Shown piece after piece: positions 33,632 to 41,399 of a DNA stretch of 64,000 nucleotides. The notes beneath the pieces were generated by a model, which searched no databases, was not told the origin of the DNA, and saw only the letters and a list, made by a program, of their open reading frames with translations. The translations under genes and the position numbers were made by a program. Origin of the DNA: Antiquaquibacter metalliresistens (lineage in GTDB: Bacteria; Actinomycetota; Actinomycetes; Actinomycetales; Microbacteriaceae); contig NZ_JARGEM010000002.1 of NCBI RefSeq assembly GCF_029211225.1, positions 465,120 through 529,119 of the forward strand. Reading direction: 5' to 3'. The first letter of the stretch is position 1, and each line of letters starts with the position of its first letter.

Positions 33632-34867
33632 CTACCCCTTCGGGTGGTACTGCCCGTCGCGAACCTCGGACGGCGGGATGAAGGCGAACTCCGTACCGCT
33701 CACCTCGGGCGCGTGCGACTTCGCCGAGTAGGTGTAGTGAGACAGGATCGCGGTCTCCGCGGAGCCCGTGACCTCCGGGTCCTCGAGCGCCTTGGCGAGC
33801 GCCGCGGGGTCATCCAGGCTGCCGACCTTCTCGGCGGCGGCCCGAATCAGGCGCAGCGAGTCGTAGTTGTAGGCCAGGATGAGCGTCGCCTTGATCGGGT
33901 CGATCGAGACCATGGCCTCGACGGCCTGGTTCACGAGCGTCGCATCCTTGTTGAACACCGTGCTGTTGAAGACCTCCATCACGAGGTTCTTCACCTGGTC
34001 GGTGCCGAGCACGCCCGTCGGGGGCGGGGTCGAGATCAGGCCGGTTGCGGCGACCGAGTTGTTCCCGACGATCGGCACGTCCCAGCCGAGCTTCTCGATG
34101 CCCTGCAGCACGTAGCCGAGCGGTGCGCCGTACGCGTCGAGCACGAGGGCATCCGGGTTCTCGGCCTTGATGGTCTCGAGCTGCGGCGTCATGTCGAGCG
34201 AGGCGACGTCGTACTCCTCGTTCTTGAGCACGTCGAAGCCCGCCTTGGTGAGGGTCTCCTCCATGATGGCGCCGAAGGTCTCACCGTACGAGCTGCTGCC
34301 GTGGATGATGCCGACGGTCTCGTAGCCCTCGGCCTCCATGTGCTCGACGAAGCCCTTGGCGTACTGGGCCGGGCCGGGCGAGAGGTCGAAGTTGAGGGGG
34401 AAGGCGGACGGGTCGCTGGAGGTCGCGGTGGGGCCGATGTTGAACGACATGATGCCGGCCTGCGCGATGATCGGCAGCATGGCGTCGGCGACCGTGGACG
34501 GTCCCGAGTTCAGCACGAGGTCGGGCGGGGTGTCGGAGTTGATCGCCTCGCGCAACTTCGTGACAGCGGTCGTCGGATCGCCGGTGTCGTCCACGACGGT
34601 GACGACGACCTCGCGACCGAGGATGCCGCCTTCCTCGTTGATCACCTGCGCGCTCGCCTTGGCGGAGAGCACGGAGGTTGCCGCGTTGTTGGCGAGCACG
34701 CCCTCGGCGCTCAGCGCACCGAGCACGAGCACCTGGTAGGGCTCCTGGTCCTCGGTGTTGCCCGAGTCGCCACCGGTGGCACAGCCCGAGATGGCCAGAG
34801 TGACCGTCGTCGCCATCGCGGCGCCGAGCAGAATGCCCTTCGCTGCACGACCTTTGCCTGTTCGCAT
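33632..34867 (-). CDS. livK: Substrate-binding lipoprotein of the Liv-type ABC transporter
   Basis: A 411-residue exported binding protein: basic N-terminus, hydrophobic stretch and lipobox LAISGC with Cys29, so it is membrane-anchored by lipid. The mature part is a type 1 periplasmic-binding fold (INEEGGILGREVVVTVVDD and GPSTVADAM are typical of the leucine/organic-acid group). AAAGGAG precedes the ATG. It is transcribed from its own operator (34939) and ends at a strong terminator, so the binding protein can be made in excess over the permease genes. The ligand cannot be read from sequence; steroid-derived acid is an inference from the regulon. Confidence 0.88.
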   Translation of the reverse strand: MRTGKGRAAKGILLGAAMATTVTLAISGCATGGDSGNTEDQEPYQVLVLGALSAEGVLANNAATSVLSAKASAQVINEEGGILGREVVVTVVDDTGDPTTAVTKLREAINSDTPPDLVLNSGPSTVADAMLPIIAQAGIMSFNIGPTATSSDPSAFPLNFDLSPGPAQYAKGFVEHMEAEGYETVGIIHGSSSYGETFGAIMEETLTKAGFDVLKNEEYDVASLDMTPQLETIKAENPDALVLDAYGAPLGYVLQGIEKLGWDVPIVGNNSVAATGLISTPPPTGVLGTDQVKNLVMEVFNSTVFNKDATLVNQAVEAMVSIDPIKATLILAYNYDSLRLIRAAAEKVGSLDDPAALAKALEDPEVTGSAETAILSHYTYSAKSHAPEVSGTEFAFIPPSEVRDGQYHPKG

Positions 34868-34938
34868 TGCTTCTCCTTTGAAGACTGAACCAGTTACTGA
34901 ATGGATTGCGGAACGATCGGCCGCCTGTTTCGGGGAAA

Positions 34939-34954
34939 CCAAGCAACCGCTAGC
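34939..34954. promoter_or_regulatory. Island operator, copy 9 (livK promoter)
   Basis: CCAAGCAACCGCTAGC, 72 bases upstream of the livK start, on the livK side of the divergent livK/SDR gap. Confidence 0.66.
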
Positions 34955-34981
34955 TCAGGGTAGCACGATTGCGCCGTCATA

Positions 34982-34997
34982 CCAATCGCTTGCTTGG
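34982..34997. promoter_or_regulatory. Island operator, copy 10
   Basis: CCAATCGCTTGCTTGG, which on the minus strand reads CCAAGCAAGCGATTGG, an almost full consensus match. It lies 34 bases before the SDR start at 35031 and 28 bases from copy 9, so each divergent gene has its own site. Confidence 0.68.
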
Positions 34998-35030
34998 TAT
35001 CGGGCGATCACCCCTGCTAGCGTGACGCGC

Positions 35031-35816
35031 ATGCGCACTGAAGCGACAGATTCGACAGGCGGCGGCGAGTACTCGCGGCGCGCGGGCATCGCCCTCGTGA
35101 CCGGAGGCTCCGGCGGCGTCGGCGCCGCGGTGGCACGACGTCTCGTCGAGGAAGGGGCGGCGGTCGCCCTGACCTACTTCAACAACTCGCCCCGCGAGCT
35201 TCTCGATGAACTCGGTCCGGCGGCCGAGGCCCACCGGCTCGACGTCACCGACGCGGATGCCACGCGGAGCCTCATCGGTGAGCTGGCCGCTCGGCACGGA
35301 GCCATCCACACCCTCGTGCACGCCTCCGGACCGCACGTGCCGATGGTGCACCTCTCGCGGGTGACCCCCGAGCAGTTCGCGGCCCAGGTGGACGCCGACC
35401 TGAACGGCTTCTTCAACGTCATGTCTGCGGCGATCCCGTCGCTTCGGGCATCGTCCGGCGCGGTCGCCGTCGTGACCACGGCCGCGACCACGCGGTATCC
35501 CGTGCGGGACGGGCTCTCCGCGGCACCGAAGGGGGGCGTCGAGGCGCTCGCCAGGGCGCTCGCGGTCGAGGAGGGGCGGTTCGGCATCCGGATCAACTGT
35601 GTCGGACCGGGCATGCTCACCGACGGGATGTCGGCGCGGCTCATCGGGTCTGGGGCGCTCGACGAGCGGGCGCTCGCGGTCGCGATGGGCAACATCCCGC
35701 TGCGCCGTTTCGGCACGACGGTCGACATCGCCGAGGCCGTGCTCTTCCTGTGCTCGGATCGCGCCCAGTTCATCACCGGCCAGAAGCTCGACATCGACGG
35801 CGGCTATGGGGTCTGA
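35031..35816 (+). CDS. Atypical SDR lacking the catalytic Tyr
   Basis: A 261-residue SDR-fold protein with TGGSGGVGAAVARRL at the nucleotide site, but HASGPHVP in place of NNAG and LSAAPKGG where YxxxK is expected, so the catalytic Tyr is replaced by Ser while Lys remains. Related actinobacterial SDRs share this RDxLSAxPK form. It may catalyse a different reaction or be regulatory. No ribosome site is visible; a GTG 9 bases upstream is an alternative start. Followed after 19 bases by an NTF2-like gene on the same strand. Confidence 0.8.
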   Translation: MRTEATDSTGGGEYSRRAGIALVTGGSGGVGAAVARRLVEEGAAVALTYFNNSPRELLDELGPAAEAHRLDVTDADATRSLIGELAARHGAIHTLVHASGPHVPMVHLSRVTPEQFAAQVDADLNGFFNVMSAAIPSLRASSGAVAVVTTAATTRYPVRDGLSAAPKGGVEALARALAVEEGRFGIRINCVGPGMLTDGMSARLIGSGALDERALAVAMGNIPLRRFGTTVDIAEAVLFLCSDRAQFITGQKLDIDGGYGV

Positions 35817-35835
35817 TCCCCGAAACGGAGCGGCA

Positions 35836-36273
35836 ATGATCGGCCCACTCGACGCGGACGACATCCTCGAGATCCAGCAGCTCATCGCGAGGATCGCCAC
35901 CACCGCCGACCTCGCGGAGAACCTCGACGACTACCTCGCGAACTTCACCGACGACGTCGTCTTCGACTTCGCGCCCGTGCCGGCCGTCGGCCTCGCCGCG
36001 CACGTCTACTCGGGGCTCGATGCGGTGCGCGCGGGCGCGCTCGAGCGCCGCAGCGCGGGCGTGCAGGGTCCGGGGTCGCGCACGATGCACGTGGTGAGCG
36101 ATCTCGTCGTCACGCCGAGCGGCGCGGAGACCGCGGAGGTGCACGTGGCGTGGCAGTACTTCGGGCTGCGCGACGGCGTTCCCGCCGTGCTCGCGCTCGG
36201 CTTCTACCGCAACCTCGTGCGGCGAGTCGACGGTCGTTGGCTGCTGGCTCGACGCGAGGTCACGGTCTTCTAG
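35836..36273 (+). CDS. NTF2/SnoaL-fold protein (dehydratase or ketosteroid-isomerase superfamily)
   Basis: A 145-residue cone-shaped alpha+beta protein of the SnoaL-like group: N-terminal helix with IQQLIARIATTADL, then NLDDYLANFTDDVVFDF, SRTMHVVSDLVV and a final RWLLARREV strand. The superfamily holds Delta5-3-ketosteroid isomerase and the bile-acid 7-dehydratases (BaiE, Hsh2). The start at 35836 has GGAG upstream. Its stop codon overlaps that of the convergent NTF2-like gene (TCTAGC). Function not assigned; a dehydratase/isomerase acting with the nearby SDRs is plausible. Confidence 0.78.
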   Translation: MIGPLDADDILEIQQLIARIATTADLAENLDDYLANFTDDVVFDFAPVPAVGLAAHVYSGLDAVRAGALERRSAGVQGPGSRTMHVVSDLVVTPSGAETAEVHVAWQYFGLRDGVPAVLALGFYRNLVRRVDGRWLLARREVTVF

Positions 36274-36767
36274 CGCAGCTCCCCGACGAGCCGTAGCACG
36301 AGGTCGTCACCGGCGGTCGAACGCGGACCGGTCGCCTCGGGGGTCATCCATCGGCCGGCCTCGGAACGCGTCCACTCCCGGATCGCGAACCGCTCGACGA
36401 TGCGCCACCCGCCGGCCTCCACACGCAGCCGGTCGACGTAGCGGAACCCGCTCGTGAAGTTGCGTGCCGGGCTGTCGGAGGGCTCGCCCCAGTGCACGGC
36501 CGTGCCGTAGGTCTCGGCGACGGCGGCATCCCCTGCGACCCAGCTGAGGTGGTTGGCCGCGATGTGCATCGTGCCCGTGAAGTCCGCGAGCCGTTCCTGC
36601 ACCCAGGCGACGTAGTCGTCGGCCGCGCCGGAGAAACCGGTGTGATGGTCGACCCCGTCCGCCGCGTAGACGGCACGCACCGCGGCGAAGTCGCGTCGGT
36701 CGATCGCGCGGCAGTACTGCAGCACGAGCTGGTGGATGTCGTGCTTCGCCGACAGGAGATCGCTCAT
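36270..36767 (-). CDS. NTF2/SnoaL-fold protein, second
   Basis: A 165-residue SnoaL-like protein: HQLVLQYCRAIDRRDFAAVRAVYAADGVDHH is the classic N-terminal segment with Asp23 and Asp26, and TMHIAANHLSWV carries the central His typical of the dehydratase members. The C-terminal 30 residues form a poorly conserved tail. It is divergent from the old-yellow-enzyme gene across operator copy 11. Confidence 0.8.
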   Translation of the reverse strand: MSDLLSAKHDIHQLVLQYCRAIDRRDFAAVRAVYAADGVDHHTGFSGAADDYVAWVQERLADFTGTMHIAANHLSWVAGDAAVAETYGTAVHWGEPSDSPARNFTSGFRYVDRLRVEAGGWRIVERFAIREWTRSEAGRWMTPEATGPRSTAGDDLVLRLVGELR

Positions 36768-36798
36768 GGCCCCAGCCTTGCCGCTCCGGCATGATTGC

Positions 36799-36814
36799 AC
36801 AAGCGCTTGCTTGC
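36799..36814. promoter_or_regulatory. Island operator, copy 11
   Basis: On the minus strand GCAAGCAAGCGCTTGT, 14 of 16 bases fitting the consensus. It also contains CAAGCGCTTG, the KstR2 core palindrome. Located between the NTF2-like gene (start 36767) and the OYE gene (start 36864). Confidence 0.7.
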
Positions 36815-36863
36815 TAGTATCGCCAACAGCCGGTGTGCGCCGGGGAGTGGAAGCCGTGGATCG

Positions 36864-38036
36864 ATGGACCGGGCCAGCAGCGTGTTCACGCCATTGCGAT
36901 TGCGCGACATCGAGATCCCCAACCGCGTGATGGTCTCGCCCATGTGCATGTACGCGGCCGCGGACGGCATCGCCTCCGACTACCACCTGGTGCACCTGGG
37001 CCGATTCGCGCTCGGCGGCGCCGGACTCGTGGTGGTCGAGGCGACGGGCATCACCGCGCAGGGCCGCATCTCGCACCACGACCTCGGGCTCTGGAACGAC
37101 GAACAGGCGGATGCCCTCGCCCGCGTCGCGACGTTCCTGAAGGCCCATGGCAGCATCCCCGGCATCCAGCTCGCCCACGCGGGCCGCAAAGCGTCGACGA
37201 CGCCGCCGTGGGAGCGTGGACGCCCGCTCGTCGATGCGGATGCCGCCAGCGGCCTCGGGCCGTGGCCCGTCATCGGGCCGAGCGCGGTCTCGGCGGGTCC
37301 CGGCTGGCCGGTGCCGCACGAACTCGACGAACGCGGCATCGCCGAGTCGATCCGCGCCTGGGGCGACGCCGCGAGGCGGGCGAGAGCCGTGGGATTCGAG
37401 GTGATCGATCTGCACGGCGCCCACGGCTATCTGCTGCACAGCTTCCTCTCGCCGATCTCGAACACTCGCGGCGACCGCTACGGAGGCGACCTCGAGGGTC
37501 GCATGCGCTATCCGCTCGAGGTGGTGCGCGCGGTGCGCGCCGCGATCGGGGATGAGGTCGCGCTCTTCTACCGGATGTCGGTCACCGACGGCGTGGAAGG
37601 CGGCATCACCCTCGACGACTCGATCCTCTTCGCGCGAGCCCTCGGCGACGCGGGCGTGGATCTCATCGACGTCTCCTCCGGGGGCATCGTGACGGACCGC
37701 GCGATCGACACGCGCGTGCGCCGCGGCTTCGCCTTCCACGCGCCGTTCTCCGGCCCGTTGCGCGCGGCGACGGGACTGCCGGTCGCGACCGTGGGCCTCG
37801 TCGTGGATGCACTCCAGGCCCAGGCGATCATCGATCACGGCGACGCCGACCTCGTCGCGCTCGGGCGGGAGATGCTGCACGATCCGAACTGGGCGCATCA
37901 CGCGCGCGCGAGTCTCGACCTCGAGGACTGGGAGCGCTGGCACCGCGAGGCCGCGTGGGCCCTCGCCGCCCGGCACGCCTCCATGGCGAGATTGCGCGAG
38001 TCCGGCGAGTCGCCGATGACCCGCTACTCGGGCTGA
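36864..38036 (+). CDS. Old yellow enzyme family NADH:flavin oxidoreductase
   Basis: A 390-residue FMN TIM-barrel of the YqjM-like OYE class: RVMVSPMCMYAAADG (FMN-contacting segment with Cys), QLAHAGRKAST, the His/His-type pair in DLHGAHGYLLHSFLSP, RYGGDLEGR and LVALGREMLHDP. OYE proteins reduce activated C=C bonds; relatives act on steroid enones and in bile acid dehydroxylation (BaiCD/BaiH, though those have extra domains absent here). A role in reducing a ring double bond of the steroid remnant is likely from regulon membership. The 3' end overlaps the convergent gene by 13 bases. Confidence 0.86.
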   Translation: MDRASSVFTPLRLRDIEIPNRVMVSPMCMYAAADGIASDYHLVHLGRFALGGAGLVVVEATGITAQGRISHHDLGLWNDEQADALARVATFLKAHGSIPGIQLAHAGRKASTTPPWERGRPLVDADAASGLGPWPVIGPSAVSAGPGWPVPHELDERGIAESIRAWGDAARRARAVGFEVIDLHGAHGYLLHSFLSPISNTRGDRYGGDLEGRMRYPLEVVRAVRAAIGDEVALFYRMSVTDGVEGGITLDDSILFARALGDAGVDLIDVSSGGIVTDRAIDTRVRRGFAFHAPFSGPLRAATGLPVATVGLVVDALQAQAIIDHGDADLVALGREMLHDPNWAHHARASLDLEDWERWHREAAWALAARHASMARLRESGESPMTRYSG

Positions 38037-38509
38037 TCGAGCTCGAGCAGCCGCCGCGCCTCGGGCGAGCCGTCGAGCGGACGGTTCATCCTCGAGAGCA
38101 CGCGCCAGCCGTCGGGCGTGCGCTCGAACTCCCACCGGTTGGCGCTGACCCGCACGACGGTCCAGTGATCGCCGTCGCGCACGTACACCCGCGAGTAGCC
38201 GATGGCCGTCGCGCGGTCGCCGTCCACGTGCACGACCGGCGGCGCGAGCACGTGCGCGCACCCGCGCGCGACCCAGGCGGCATGCTCCTCGAGATCGACG
38301 AGTGCCGCGACCTGCTCCGGCCCGACGAGGGCACCCGCGCCGAAGTCGTACTCGCCGTCTTCGCTCCACATCGCGGCGACCCGTTCGCGCGAGCGCGTGT
38401 CGACCGCCGGACCGTACCCGGCGACGAGCCGCTGCACCGCCAGTTCGTCCTCGATCGCGCGCAGTCGCCGTTCGAGTCCGGCCAGTTCCGCGCTCACCAG
38501 TCCTGCCAC
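38024..38509 (-). CDS. NTF2/SnoaL-fold protein, third
   Basis: A 161-residue SnoaL-like protein with an N-terminal coiled helix (LAGLERRLRAIEDELAVQRLVAGYG), RSRERVAAMWSEDGEYDFG and an Asn/Arg-rich strand (VRVSANRWEFERTPDGWRVLSR). It is second in a minus-strand pair behind the gene at 38494, overlapping it by 16 bases, and probably uses operator copy 12. Same superfamily considerations as the other two NTF2-like proteins. Confidence 0.78.
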   Translation of the reverse strand: MAGLVSAELAGLERRLRAIEDELAVQRLVAGYGPAVDTRSRERVAAMWSEDGEYDFGAGALVGPEQVAALVDLEEHAAWVARGCAHVLAPPVVHVDGDRATAIGYSRVYVRDGDHWTVVRVSANRWEFERTPDGWRVLSRMNRPLDGSPEARRLLELDQPE

Positions 38510-39243
38510 GGGATGATGCGGCGCAACGGCGAGCTGAGCAGCACCTCTCCGACCTCGGGCCCATCGCCCGAGGCATCCCGCATGTGTTCCGCCGACTCGA
38601 GTGGATCACCGTCGAGGTAGGTCAGCCGCAAGCGCAGCGAGCCGAGCTCGTCGTCGTCCCCGGTGCCGAGCGGCAGGGTCGAATGGCGTTGGTGGCGATC
38701 GAGGGCGAAGGTCCAGGCGCCGGCGACCCCAGGTATCCCGAGCAGCCGCGGCATGAGCACCCGGTCCTCCCAGGCGAAGCGTTCGTGCGTCTCGGCGGCG
38801 AACGGCCGCGCGTGACGGGTGAGCTCGACGTGCACGCCCCGGTTCGGTCGCAACGGCAGCACGTCGGCGCTCACGAGCGCCTCCGGCGCGGCATAGCCCT
38901 TGACCGGCGTGAAGAACGAGAGCATCCGTCGCTGGATGCCCGGCAGCATCGGGCCGCGCCCCCACTGGAACGACTCGGCACCGAGGCGATCCCACTCGGC
39001 GAGCGACTGGGCGGCGGGCTCGCGGAACAGGTACATCGCGAGATAGTCGATCTCGGCAAAGCGCTCCGTCGCGGTGCCGGCCGCGCGGTACTCCGCCGGT
39101 CTCGCCCATCGCTCGCCCCAGGCCACGCCGGGCAGCGCCCGGTTCTCGGGCAGATGGTCGAGCTGGTGCCACTCGTTGTAGGCCCGATGCTGGGCGGGAT
39201 CGGTCATCTCGATGAGCGAGAAGAAGGCCAGTGCGTACGTCAT
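38494..39243 (-). CDS. Uncharacterised protein, possible EthD-like dimeric alpha/beta barrel
   Basis: A 249-residue protein I do not recognise as a named enzyme. The N-terminus has NEWHQLDHLPENRALPGV (about residues 23-40), which resembles the His-containing start of ferredoxin-like EthD/stress-response barrel domains, and a second similar half may follow (ETHERFAWEDRVLMPRLLGIPGV). No signal peptide. It begins a two-gene operon with an NTF2-like protein behind operator copy 12, so it belongs to the regulon. A role in binding or isomerising a pathway compound is speculative. Confidence 0.7.
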   Translation of the reverse strand: MTYALAFFSLIEMTDPAQHRAYNEWHQLDHLPENRALPGVAWGERWARPAEYRAAGTATERFAEIDYLAMYLFREPAAQSLAEWDRLGAESFQWGRGPMLPGIQRRMLSFFTPVKGYAAPEALVSADVLPLRPNRGVHVELTRHARPFAAETHERFAWEDRVLMPRLLGIPGVAGAWTFALDRHQRHSTLPLGTGDDDELGSLRLRLTYLDGDPLESAEHMRDASGDGPEVGEVLLSSPLRRIIPWQDW

Positions 39244-39262
39244 TGAGCACCTCCATGCTCAA

Positions 39263-39278
39263 CCTAACGCTTGCTCGT
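39263..39278. promoter_or_regulatory. Island operator, copy 12
   Basis: On the minus strand ACGAGCAAGCGTTAGG, 20 bases upstream of the minus-strand gene at 39243. Confidence 0.6.
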
Positions 39279-39347
39279 TCGTCGGTCCAGTGCCCCCGCG
39301 ATGCGACCGTTCGACAGGCGACCCCTCGCACCGATACGATCGCAGAA

Positions 39348-39363
39348 ACAAGCAAACGCTTGG
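39348..39363. promoter_or_regulatory. Island operator, copy 13
   Basis: ACAAGCAAACGCTTGG, 15 of 16 bases matching the consensus, immediately upstream of the ribosome site of the SDR at 39377. Confidence 0.7.
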
Positions 39364-39376
39364 CAGGAGGAGCATC

Positions 39377-40120
39377 ATGGGCGATGCAGATTTCGGATTC
39401 GACGCGGGCGACGCGATCCTCATCACGGGCGCGGGCAGCGGCATCGGTCGCGCGACGGCGATACAGGCGGCCCGCATGGGCCTCGCCGTCAGCGCGTGGG
39501 ACCTCGTGCCGGAGGGCCTGGAGACCACGGTCGCGGAGATCGAATCCCTCGGCGGCACGGTGCACAGCTGGGTGGGCGACGTGAGCGATGCGGTGGTCGT
39601 CGGCGACGGCATCGCAGACACCGTGGAGCATCTCGGCACGCCGCGGTACCTCCACAACAACGCCGGTCCCGCCTCGAGTTCGGGCATCGGATTCGACGAC
39701 GCCGTGCGGGTCTCGCTCGGCAGCGTGCGCATGATGACCGATGCCTGGGCCGCGGCCGGGCCCGGTGCCGGCGCGTCGATGGTCGTCACGACCTCGGTCG
39801 CCGGCAACGTGGTCGGCACCCAGCCCGCGTGGTACTCCACGGTCAAGGCCGGCCTCATGGGCTACGTGCGGCACCTCGCGGCACACCGGGCGGACGAGTT
39901 CCGCTCAAACGGCGTCGCGCCGGGCATGACCGACACCCCGCGCTTGGCCGGATTCGCCGCGAGCGAGGTGGGGCAGCGCGTACTGACACGCATCCCCCTG
40001 CACCGCATGGCGCAGCCCGAGGACATCGCGTTCGCGACGCTCTTCATGCTCTCCCCGCTCGCCGGGTACATCAACGGCGTGTTCCTGCCCGTCGACGGCG
40101 GGTGGACGGTGACGCAGTGA
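39377..40120 (+). CDS. SDR family oxidoreductase
   Basis: A 247-residue classical SDR: TGAGSGIGRATAIQ, HNNAGPAS and YSTVK are present; the segment before the active Tyr carries VTTSVAGNV. GGAGGAG gives a strong ribosome site. It starts a three-gene plus-strand operon (SDR, thioesterase, SDR) with GTGA overlap to the thioesterase. Confidence 0.84.
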   Translation: MGDADFGFDAGDAILITGAGSGIGRATAIQAARMGLAVSAWDLVPEGLETTVAEIESLGGTVHSWVGDVSDAVVVGDGIADTVEHLGTPRYLHNNAGPASSSGIGFDDAVRVSLGSVRMMTDAWAAAGPGAGASMVVTTSVAGNVVGTQPAWYSTVKAGLMGYVRHLAAHRADEFRSNGVAPGMTDTPRLAGFAASEVGQRVLTRIPLHRMAQPEDIAFATLFMLSPLAGYINGVFLPVDGGWTVTQ

Positions 40121-40557
40121 GTCCCGCGCGCGAGCCCGCCTCCGGGCCGCCGTTGCATGAGCACGTCTTCCGGCTGAGCTACGGCGACACCGACCCGGCG
40201 GGCATCCTCTATTACGGCGCCTGGCTGCCGCGCATGGAGGCCCTGCAGTCCGAGTGGCTGCTGTTCCAGGGGCTGCGACAGGACACGCTCGCCAAGCGCT
40301 TCGGCTGGTGGACCGTCTCGCGTGCGAGCGAGTGCGAGTATCTCGAAGCCGCCCGGCTCTTCGACGAGATCCGCATCGAGCTGCGCATGGGGCGCATCGG
40401 CACCACGTCCCTGCAGTTCGAGTTCGAGATGTGGCGGCTCGCCGATGGCGTGCGCGTCGGCCGCGGGTCGAACACCATCGTGACGGTCTCTCCAGAGCTC
40501 GTGCCCATCCCGATCCCGGACGACTTCCGCACGCGGCTCGACGAGTGGGCGGCCTGA
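40117..40557 (+). CDS. Hotdog-fold acyl-CoA thioesterase (4HBT type)
   Basis: A 146-residue hotdog protein with FRLSYGDTDPAGILYYGAWL, the 4-hydroxybenzoyl-CoA thioesterase signature including the catalytic Asp in DTDPAG. It would release CoA from an acyl-CoA, perhaps to rescue CoA or export a dead-end acid. The GTG start overlaps the SDR stop upstream (GTGA) and the next SDR begins inside its 3' end, 13 bases overlapping. Confidence 0.84.
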   Translation: MSPAREPASGPPLHEHVFRLSYGDTDPAGILYYGAWLPRMEALQSEWLLFQGLRQDTLAKRFGWWTVSRASECEYLEAARLFDEIRIELRMGRIGTTSLQFEFEMWRLADGVRVGRGSNTIVTVSPELVPIPIPDDFRTRLDEWAA

Positions 40558-41378
40558 CCTCCGGCGTCGCGGTCATCACCGGCGCCGGTGGTGGCATCGG
40601 GGCGGCGCTCGCGCGGCGCGCGGCCGGTGACGGGATGCGCGTGGTCGTCGCCGACATCGACACGGACGCCGCCCGGCGCGTCGCCGTCGAAACGGGAGGC
40701 GTTGCCGTCACCGCCGACGTGCGCGACCCGGCCTCGATCGACGCGCTCGCCGAGCGCGCATACGAGCACTTCGGCCGGGTGGACCTGCTCGTCAACAACG
40801 CCGGCATCGAGCAGTTCGGCCCGTTGTGGGACACCTCGGTGGAGAGCTGGCGCCGGATCGTCGACGTCAATCTGAGCGGGGTCTTCTACGGCATCCGGAG
40901 CTTCGTACCGCGCATGATCGCCCAGGGGCATCGCGCCGAGATCTGGAACACCGCATCCCTCGCGGCGATCATGTCGGTGCCGAATCAGGCCGCATACACC
41001 GCGACGAAGCACGCGGTGCTCGGCCTCAGCGAGACCCTGCAGCTCGAACTCGAGGCCGGTGGCCACCCGATCCAGGTCCGGGTGATCCTGCCGGCGGCGG
41101 TCGCGACCGGCATCCTCGACACGGCCGGGGTGGTCGATCGTGGGGATGTCGCGGCCGCGGAGAAGGTGCGCGCGGCCATGCGCCGACTGAGCCGCACGGC
41201 GATGGACGCGGATGAGACGGCCGCGGCCATCGTCGAGCAGGCCGCCGCGGGGCGGTTCCACCTCATCCCGCAGCCGCGCATCGCCGAGCGGATGGCCCGA
41301 CAGCGCGCCGCGCGGGTGCGTGACTGGCTCCCGCCCGAACCGCCCCGGGCCGAGCACGCCGAGGACTGGGGGCGCTGA
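40545..41378 (+). CDS. SDR family oxidoreductase
   Basis: A 277-residue classical SDR with TGAGGGIGAALARRA, VNNAGIEQ, TASLAAIMS and YTATK. The chain ends in a basic, Arg-rich tail (residues 245-277). I choose GTG 40545, inside the thioesterase gene, because the Rossmann motif follows at once; no better start exists. Last gene of the operon from operator copy 13. Confidence 0.82.
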   Translation: MGGLTSGVAVITGAGGGIGAALARRAAGDGMRVVVADIDTDAARRVAVETGGVAVTADVRDPASIDALAERAYEHFGRVDLLVNNAGIEQFGPLWDTSVESWRRIVDVNLSGVFYGIRSFVPRMIAQGHRAEIWNTASLAAIMSVPNQAAYTATKHAVLGLSETLQLELEAGGHPIQVRVILPAAVATGILDTAGVVDRGDVAAAEKVRAAMRRLSRTAMDADETAAAIVEQAAAGRFHLIPQPRIAERMARQRAARVRDWLPPEPPRAEHAEDWGR

Positions 41379-41399
41379 GGACTGGGGCGCTGAGCCGCC

